Below are positions 5,800 through 9,746 of a stretch of 9,746 nucleotides of DNA, in pieces. How positions within the stretch are numbered: the first letter of the stretch is position 1; each line of letters starts with the position of its first letter. Source of the stretch: an uncultured Thermoanaerobacteraceae bacterium (GTDB taxonomy: Bacteria; Bacillota; DSM-12270; Thermacetogeniales; Thermacetogeniaceae); assembly GCA_937914965.1 (NCBI GenBank), contig CALGIY010000309.1:1-9746 (forward strand), in the 5' to 3' direction. The notes beneath the pieces were generated by a model, which was not told where the DNA came from, made no database searches, and saw only the letters and a program-made list of their open reading frames with translations. Made by a program: the position numbers and the translations under genes.

Positions 5800-6648
5800 A
5801 TGACTCAAAAAATTGAATTGATCGGGGTTTCCAAGAGGTACAAAAGAGAATCAAGTGAACGTTGGGCCTTGCGAGAGATTAATTTAAAAATCTCACAGGG
5901 CGAGTTCGTGGGTATAGCTGGCCGCAATGGTTCCGGTAAAACCACCCTGGCCAGGATGATGAACGGCTTGATCCTCCCGACAGCAGGGAGGGTACTGGTA
6001 AATGGGATGGATACCACCGATAGTGGTGTTCTATCCAGGATCAGGAGTTTGGTGGGGATGGTTTTTCAAAACCCGGACAACCAGATCGTCAGTCCCATAG
6101 TCGAAGAGGATATTGCTTTTGGACCTCAAAACCTTGGCCTTCCCCTGGAGGAGGTCAAAGAGCGGGTGGAGCGAGCCTTAAATGTTATGGGGCTTGAAGA
6201 ACTGCGCTTCCATGCCCCTCATCTTCTCTCTGGCGGTCAAAAGCAGAAGGTTGCTATTGCTGCTGTGATGGCTATGCAGCCATCTTATCTTGTTCTAGAT
6301 GAGCCAACTGCTATGCTTGACCAGCAGGCAAATTATGATTTGATCGGGCAGTTGAAAAGACTGCACCGGGAATACAACATGACCATCATTTTGATCTCTC
6401 ACCATATGGAGGATCTAACTTTTGCTGACCGGGTCATAGTGTTAGATAATGGCTGTGTAAGGTTGGATGGCCCTCCGGTAGAGGTCTTTCAGGATACTGC
6501 TAGGCTGGAAAGCTACGGTCTGCGGTGTCCAGAAGTTATTCAGTTAGCAGCTAAGCTTCGCAGCAAGGGCTGCGAATTAGATCCAGGGATTGTTAATCTT
6601 GAACAGATGGTGAAAAACATATGCCGATTATTGATGTTGAAGGTTTAA
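5800..6648 (+). CDS. ECF transporter ATPase, EcfA1-type
   Basis: A 282-residue ABC ATPase of the energy-coupling factor (CbiO/EcfA) class, one of two cytoplasmic motors of a vitamin or metal importer. All parts are intact: Walker A GRNGSGKTT (41-49), Q-loop VFQNPDNQI (88-96), signature LSGGQKQK (143-150), Walker B YLVLDEP (163-169) and the switch histidine in ISHHMED (H201). The NPDNQ version of the Q-loop region is typical of EcfA1 rather than EcfA2. The start follows AGGAAGA. It is the first gene of a three-gene operon under riboswitch 2 and overlaps the next gene by 28 bases, so translation is likely coupled. The housekeeping ecfA1A2T set of Firmicutes is usually near ribosomal protein genes and truA; none are here, suggesting a second, dedicated set. 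Confidence 0.93.
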   Translation: MTQKIELIGVSKRYKRESSERWALREINLKISQGEFVGIAGRNGSGKTTLARMMNGLILPTAGRVLVNGMDTTDSGVLSRIRSLVGMVFQNPDNQIVSPIVEEDIAFGPQNLGLPLEEVKERVERALNVMGLEELRFHAPHLLSGGQKQKVAIAAVMAMQPSYLVLDEPTAMLDQQANYDLIGQLKRLHREYNMTIILISHHMEDLTFADRVIVLDNGCVRLDGPPVEVFQDTARLESYGLRCPEVIQLAAKLRSKGCELDPGIVNLEQMVKNICRLLMLKV

Positions 6649-7481
6649 CGTATATCTATGCTAAAGGGACGCCCTATGCCAGGAAAGCCTTAAATCAGGT
6701 CTCTCTTTCTATAGACCAGGGTGAGTTTATAGGTGTTGTTGGAGCAAACGGTTCTGGCAAGTCTACCCTTGTCCAGCACTTCAACGGGCTGCTGCAGCCT
6801 ACAAAGGGAAGGGTCACTGTTTGCGGTCGGGATACCAGCAGTAAAGAATACCGAAACAGCCTCTGGAGGAAAGTTGGCATGGTCTTTCAGTTCCCTGAGC
6901 AGCAGTTATTCGCGGAGACGGTTGCTCAGGATGTGGCCTATGGCCTGAAAAACTTGGGATTGTCTCAAGATGAGATTAACCGCCGGGTTCCATTTGCTTT
7001 AGAACAGGTTGGCCTTGACCCGACAGAGGTCGCCGATTTGTCACCACTTGTTTTGAGCGGAGGGATGCGCAGGAGGGTTGCCCTGGCCACTGTGTTGGCC
7101 ATGCAGCCGGAGATCCTGGTCTTGGATGAACCTACAGCTGGGCTGGACGCTGTAGGAAGGGAGGTTATCCTCCAGATCATCAAAGATCTGCAGCAGGAGA
7201 GGAATACTACGGTGATCATGGTATCACACAGCCTCCGAGAACTCATACCCCTCGTCGACCGGCTGGTTGTGCTGAACAGAGGCAAAGTTGCTGCCTGCGG
7301 GACCCCAGGAGAGGTGTTGGGCTGTAACCCTCTTCAGAATTTAAAGGGAATCGGGCTGCCAGATTACCTGCGCTTGATTTGTGAGCTGAAAGAGCGCGGG
7401 GTTCAGTTTGAGAATCCGGTTACTACATTTCAGGATGCTGAACAGGCACTGGAGAAGCTGATCAAGGAGAGTGTGAGATGA
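6621..7481 (+). CDS. ECF transporter ATPase, EcfA2-type
   Basis: A 286-residue second ABC ATPase that should pair with the preceding one to form the ATPase heterodimer of an ECF importer. Motifs are Walker A GANGSGKST (41-49), Q-loop VFQFPEQQLF (88-97), whose FPEQQLF form is typical of EcfA2, signature LSGGMRRR (145-152), Walker B ILVLDEP (165-171) and H-loop VSHSLRE (H203). The signature has Met in place of the usual Gln of LSGGQ, as is common in this subunit. The ATG lies within the 3' end of the upstream gene and its only ribosome binding site is weak, in line with coupled translation. Its stop overlaps the start of the T-component gene by four bases (ATGA). Confidence 0.93.
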   Translation: MPIIDVEGLTYIYAKGTPYARKALNQVSLSIDQGEFIGVVGANGSGKSTLVQHFNGLLQPTKGRVTVCGRDTSSKEYRNSLWRKVGMVFQFPEQQLFAETVAQDVAYGLKNLGLSQDEINRRVPFALEQVGLDPTEVADLSPLVLSGGMRRRVALATVLAMQPEILVLDEPTAGLDAVGREVILQIIKDLQQERNTTVIMVSHSLRELIPLVDRLVVLNRGKVAACGTPGEVLGCNPLQNLKGIGLPDYLRLICELKERGVQFENPVTTFQDAEQALEKLIKESVR

Positions 7482-8266
7482 AAGGCCCCAAATTTGGCCA
7501 ATATATTATCGGGGATACAGCAGTAAACAGGCTTGATCCCAGGACGAAAATCATCGCCTGTTTTATAATTATTTTTTCCACTTTGATCATCTATAAGTGG
7601 CCGGTTATCCTGGTCAACATCCTGATTATTGCCGCAGCAATTCATCTTGCTGGGATCCAACCAAAGCTGGTTTTGAAGAGTATCTGGCGGCTGTGGCTGC
7701 TATTATTGCTGACACTTATCTTCCAGTCGCTGCTCACTGAGGGAAAGGTAATTCTATCCCTGGGCAGTCTTACTGTAACACAGGAAGGGGTAACCCTCGG
7801 TATTTCTACAATTCTGCGCTTAGTGATTTTGCTGCTCACATCGTGTCTGCTGACCTCAACGACATCTACAATTCAGCTGGCCGCCGGGATGGAAGCGGTG
7901 TTTGCGCCCTTAAGATTTCTAAAAATACCTGTTAACCAGTTTTCCATGGTGATCAGCATAGCCTTGCGGTTTATTCCGGACATTATACAGGAGGCAGAAA
8001 CTTTAACCAAGGCCCAGAAATCTCGGGGCGCTCCTTTGAATTCTCCTAAGGTGCTGGAAAGGATCAAGGGGTACTTTGCTGTGCTGATCCCTCTGTTGGC
8101 CAACTCACTCCAGCGTGCCGAGGATCTGGCCATGGCCATGGAAAGTAGGTGTTATACCGGGGGAGCCAGCAGATCCCGGCTTAGTGTTCTTTGTTTTAAA
8201 AGAAATGATTATTTGGTTCTAGTCTTGCTTTGCATAATGCTTCTTTTTGCACTGGTGGTTCGTTAA
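7478..8266 (+). CDS. ECF transporter transmembrane T component
   Basis: A 262-residue membrane protein of the EcfT/CbiQ family that links the two ATPases to a substrate-binding S component. It begins with the family block NRLDPRTK (17-24), then has hydrophobic segments at about 25-60, 70-90, 105-130 and 195-215 and a last one at 243-261. The two coupling helices carry the ATPase-docking motifs AQKSRGA (179-185) and AMESRCY (220-226); the second reads SRC where ARG is usual, so one glycine is replaced by Cys. It overlaps the EcfA2-type gene by four bases. No S component follows: the reading after the stop is a hairpin, a terminator and another riboswitch. The substrate therefore cannot be read from the operon itself; the riboswitch suggests Mo, W or a molybdopterin-related compound. 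Confidence 0.92.
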   Translation: MKGPKFGQYIIGDTAVNRLDPRTKIIACFIIIFSTLIIYKWPVILVNILIIAAAIHLAGIQPKLVLKSIWRLWLLLLLTLIFQSLLTEGKVILSLGSLTVTQEGVTLGISTILRLVILLLTSCLLTSTTSTIQLAAGMEAVFAPLRFLKIPVNQFSMVISIALRFIPDIIQEAETLTKAQKSRGAPLNSPKVLERIKGYFAVLIPLLANSLQRAEDLAMAMESRCYTGGASRSRLSVLCFKRNDYLVLVLLCIMLLFALVVR

Positions 8267-8308
8267 TGGAGCATCTGGTAGTTATCTTGAGTAATACTGC
8301 TGCTGTTA

Positions 8309-8347
8309 GATATTACCACGTTTTCCCGAAAGGAATTTGGTAATATC
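8309..8347 (+). repeat. Long perfect hairpin in ecfT 3' region
   Basis: GATATTACCA (8309-8318) and TGGTAATATC (8338-8347) are perfect 10-base complements. The 19-base loop contains a nested TTCC/GGAA stem around CGAAA. No T run follows, so it is not a standard terminator; a true terminator lies 34 bases further on. It may protect the 3' end of the ECF mRNA or be a protein site. Confidence 0.6.
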
Positions 8348-8380
8348 CAGCGCATAACAAGTTTTTGTGAATTTCTGAAG

Positions 8381-8402
8381 ACCGCCGTAAGGCGGTTTTT
8401 TT
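8381..8402 (+). terminator. Rho-independent terminator of the ECF operon
   Basis: ACCGCC (8381-8386) and GGCGGT (8391-8396) form a perfect stem with a GTAA tetraloop, followed directly by seven or more T. Confidence 0.95.
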
Positions 8403-8478
8403 ATGGTCGTGGATTGTTATTGAAATATTGTCAAAGGATTTCCAGCATATATGTAGAATAACAATATAAAACAAGTTA

Positions 8479-8574
8479 TTCTCCGAGTCCACTAACCTAA
8501 AGCGTTGAGCTATGGTGGTAGGATCGGCAGGGTTTGCCTGGAAACGGGTACACCTCCCAGTGCGGAAAGGAGAA
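8479..8574 (+). promoter_or_regulatory. Moco/Tuco-type riboswitch aptamer, copy 3
   Basis: P1 pairs TTCTCC (8479-8484) with GGAGAA (8569-8574). The second stem is GTCC-ACTA with TGGT-a-GGAT. A small internal hairpin AGC-GTTGA-GCT (8501-8511) may be the P3 stem expected of the Moco type. The long hairpin is capped by GAAA, and CCTCCCAG and GGAAAGGAG are conserved. TATAAA at 8465-8470 could be a -10 box placing the start right before the aptamer, but no good -35 box accompanies it. Confidence 0.82.
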
Positions 8575-8586
8575 CATAGTAGATTA

Positions 8587-8621
8587 GAGCTGGGTTCTGC
8601 TTTGCGCACCCGGCTTTTTTT
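8587..8621 (+). terminator. Riboswitch expression platform terminator, copy 3
   Basis: GCTGGGT (8589-8595) pairs with ACCCGGC (8608-8614), one G-U pair included, followed by seven T. It starts about 14 bases after the aptamer, the same geometry as in copies 1 and 2. Confidence 0.87.
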
Positions 8622-8673
8622 GATCCGGATAATACCAAAAAATCGATAAATCTAAAACGGAAGAAGGGAGACA

Positions 8674-8799
8674 GTGCAGGGAAAGGATTTTCGAAAAAGT
8701 GTAATTGCTGGTGTTGTCATCATCATGATTATTATCGGCTGCGCTTACTTAATTGAGAATATTTCTAAAGACTTGGGTTTACCGGTAGTAACTTTTTGA
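8674..8799 (+). CDS. Small membrane or lipoprotein-like peptide after riboswitch 3
   Basis: A 41-residue reading frame from GTG 8674. It has a basic head (KDFRKS), a hydrophobic stretch of about 16 residues (VIAGVVIIMIIIG) ending in IIGC, and a short polar tail closing with LPVVTF. The IIGC site at residues 20-23 would satisfy a lipoprotein signal, leaving an 19-residue lipopeptide; otherwise it is a single-span membrane peptide. The only start with a ribosome binding site (GGGAG, 8666-8670) is this GTG, and the three-base spacing is short, which lowers confidence. It is the first frame after the riboswitch 3 terminator, and 65 bases without a hairpin separate it from the MoxR gene. I do not recognise a family. 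Confidence 0.5.
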   Translation: MQGKDFRKSVIAGVVIIMIIIGCAYLIENISKDLGLPVVTF

Positions 8800-8864
8800 A
8801 GATGCTGAGTTTTAATTAAACTGAAATAGGAAAATCAAATGAATAATTAATAGGGGATGTTCAG

Positions 8865-9746
8865 ATGGATAGCAGGGTGGAAAAAATAATTAACGAAGTT
8901 AAGAAAGTAATTGTCGGTAAAGATGAAGTAATTAAAAAAACACTTATGGTAATAATCGCAGGCGGTCATATTTTGCTTGAGGATGTGCCCGGAGTCGGTA
9001 AAACAACAATGGCACTGGCTTTCTCTAAGGCTATGAACCTGGATTATCGCCGCGTTCAGTTCACATCCGATACAATGGCGAGTGATATTGTCGGATTCAG
9101 TATTTATAACAAGAAAACTGATAGCTTTGAATATAAACAAGGCGCTGTATTTTGCAATCTGTTTCTAGCTGACGAAATTAATCGAACCTCGCCCAAAACA
9201 CAGGCTGCACTTTTGGAAGTGATGGAAGAGGGTAAGGTAACCGTTGACGGTGTTACATACGAAATTCCCGAGCCATTTATTTGCATCGCAACGCAAAATC
9301 CCATAGGAAGTGCCGGTACTCAGAATCTACCAGAATCCCAGCTTGACCGTTTCATGGTACGTCTTTCAATGGGTTACCCCAGTTTGGAAAAACAGATAGA
9401 AATAGTTAAAAATCGTCAGGAAGAAAATCCAATGAATACTGTCAAAAGGGTAGTGTCGCTGGATGATATTTTGGAGTTAAAACAAAATGTTCAAAAAGTA
9501 TTCGTCATGGACGATGTCATAGCCTACGGTGCAAAGCTTTGTGAAGCGACAAGAGCATTGGAAATGGTAGAGCATGGTGCAAGCCCGCGTGCTGTGCTTG
9601 CATTGATTCAACTCTCTAAGGCACATGCATTGCTTAATGACAGGGATTACGTAATTCCCGAAGATATAAAAGCGATATTTCTTGATGTATGTAGCCACAG
9701 GATCGTTTTAAAACCACAGGCAAAAATTAAGAAGGAAACTGAAGAC
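8865..9746 (+). CDS. MoxR-type AAA+ ATPase, 3' end cut by window
   Basis: The first 294 residues of a MoxR-family AAA+ ATPase, nearly the whole protein (usually 310-330). Visible are Walker A PGVGKTT (42-48), Walker B LFLADEINR (99-107), sensor 1 TQNP (143-146), the arginine finger in LDRF (R162) and sensor 2 SPR (240-242). MoxR proteins act as cytoplasmic chaperones with a VWA-domain partner, often helping to insert metal cofactors; CoxD, which matures the Mo-containing CO dehydrogenase, belongs to this group. Many Firmicutes also have a MoxR-DUF58-transglutaminase operon of unclear role, which the missing downstream genes would reveal. ATG 8865 follows AGGGG with eight bases between. The beginning of the gene is more AT-rich than the ECF genes. 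It may be read through from riboswitch 3, since no terminator or clear promoter lies between. Confidence 0.93.
   Translation, partial: MDSRVEKIINEVKKVIVGKDEVIKKTLMVIIAGGHILLEDVPGVGKTTMALAFSKAMNLDYRRVQFTSDTMASDIVGFSIYNKKTDSFEYKQGAVFCNLFLADEINRTSPKTQAALLEVMEEGKVTVDGVTYEIPEPFICIATQNPIGSAGTQNLPESQLDRFMVRLSMGYPSLEKQIEIVKNRQEENPMNTVKRVVSLDDILELKQNVQKVFVMDDVIAYGAKLCEATRALEMVEHGASPRAVLALIQLSKAHALLNDRDYVIPEDIKAIFLDVCSHRIVLKPQAKIKKETED

Noticed and set aside
3299..8621. The three similar 95-100 base elements as mobile repeats (MITE or REP)
   Set aside because: Similarity is limited to RNA-structural blocks, arms vary with compensating changes, no target duplications are seen, and each lies in a leader with a terminator.
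8839..8850. Short ATG frame just before the MoxR gene
   Set aside because: It stops after three codons and has no ribosome binding site of its own.

Overview
The window reads as part of a low-to-mid GC, Gram-positive, anaerobic Firmicute chromosome, most likely Clostridia of the Peptococcaceae/Desulfitobacterium kind. This is an inference from strong purine-rich ribosome binding sites, rho-independent terminators with U tails, a split-subunit ECF transporter (A, A', T), a DUF364 protein and a heavy use of molybdenum/tungsten-cofactor type riboswitches. No 16S or other taxonomic marker is present, so the placement is soft.

Layout. Positions 1-1392: the 3' end of an L,D-transpeptidase (YkuD) gene meets, tail to tail with overlapping stop codons, a reverse-strand patatin-like phospholipase gene. 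Positions 1393-2343: a near-ideal sigma-A promoter drives a two-gene unit, a PadR-family regulator with a His/Cys-rich N-terminus and a 59-residue Cys-rich coiled-coil protein; it closes with a clear terminator. Positions 2366-3180: a single DUF364 (putative heavy-metal chelation) gene with its own promoter, which has a 10-bp palindrome between the -35 and -10 boxes.

Positions 3181-8800 are the core of the window. Three copies of the same structured RNA (aptamers about 3299-3399, 5614-5707, 8479-8574) match what is known of the Moco/Tuco riboswitch family. Each is followed 12-14 bases later by a terminator hairpin. Copy 1 precedes a stand-alone protein related to the kinase half of TiaS, then a small acidic-tailed protein and a MosB-like molybdenum storage protein. 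Copy 2 precedes a complete ECF energizing module (two ATPases and the T component) with no S component in view. Copy 3 precedes a 41-residue membrane or lipoprotein-like peptide and then, with no obvious terminator between, a MoxR-type AAA+ ATPase that runs off the window end.

How they may work together (inference): the region looks like a molybdenum/tungsten homeostasis island, with cofactor-sensing RNA switches controlling uptake (ECF module), storage (MosB-like) and perhaps cofactor insertion (MoxR, compare CoxD of CO dehydrogenase). The substrate of the ECF module and the role of the TiaS-like protein are the main unknowns. No tRNA, rRNA, CRISPR array, insertion sequence or phage gene was seen.
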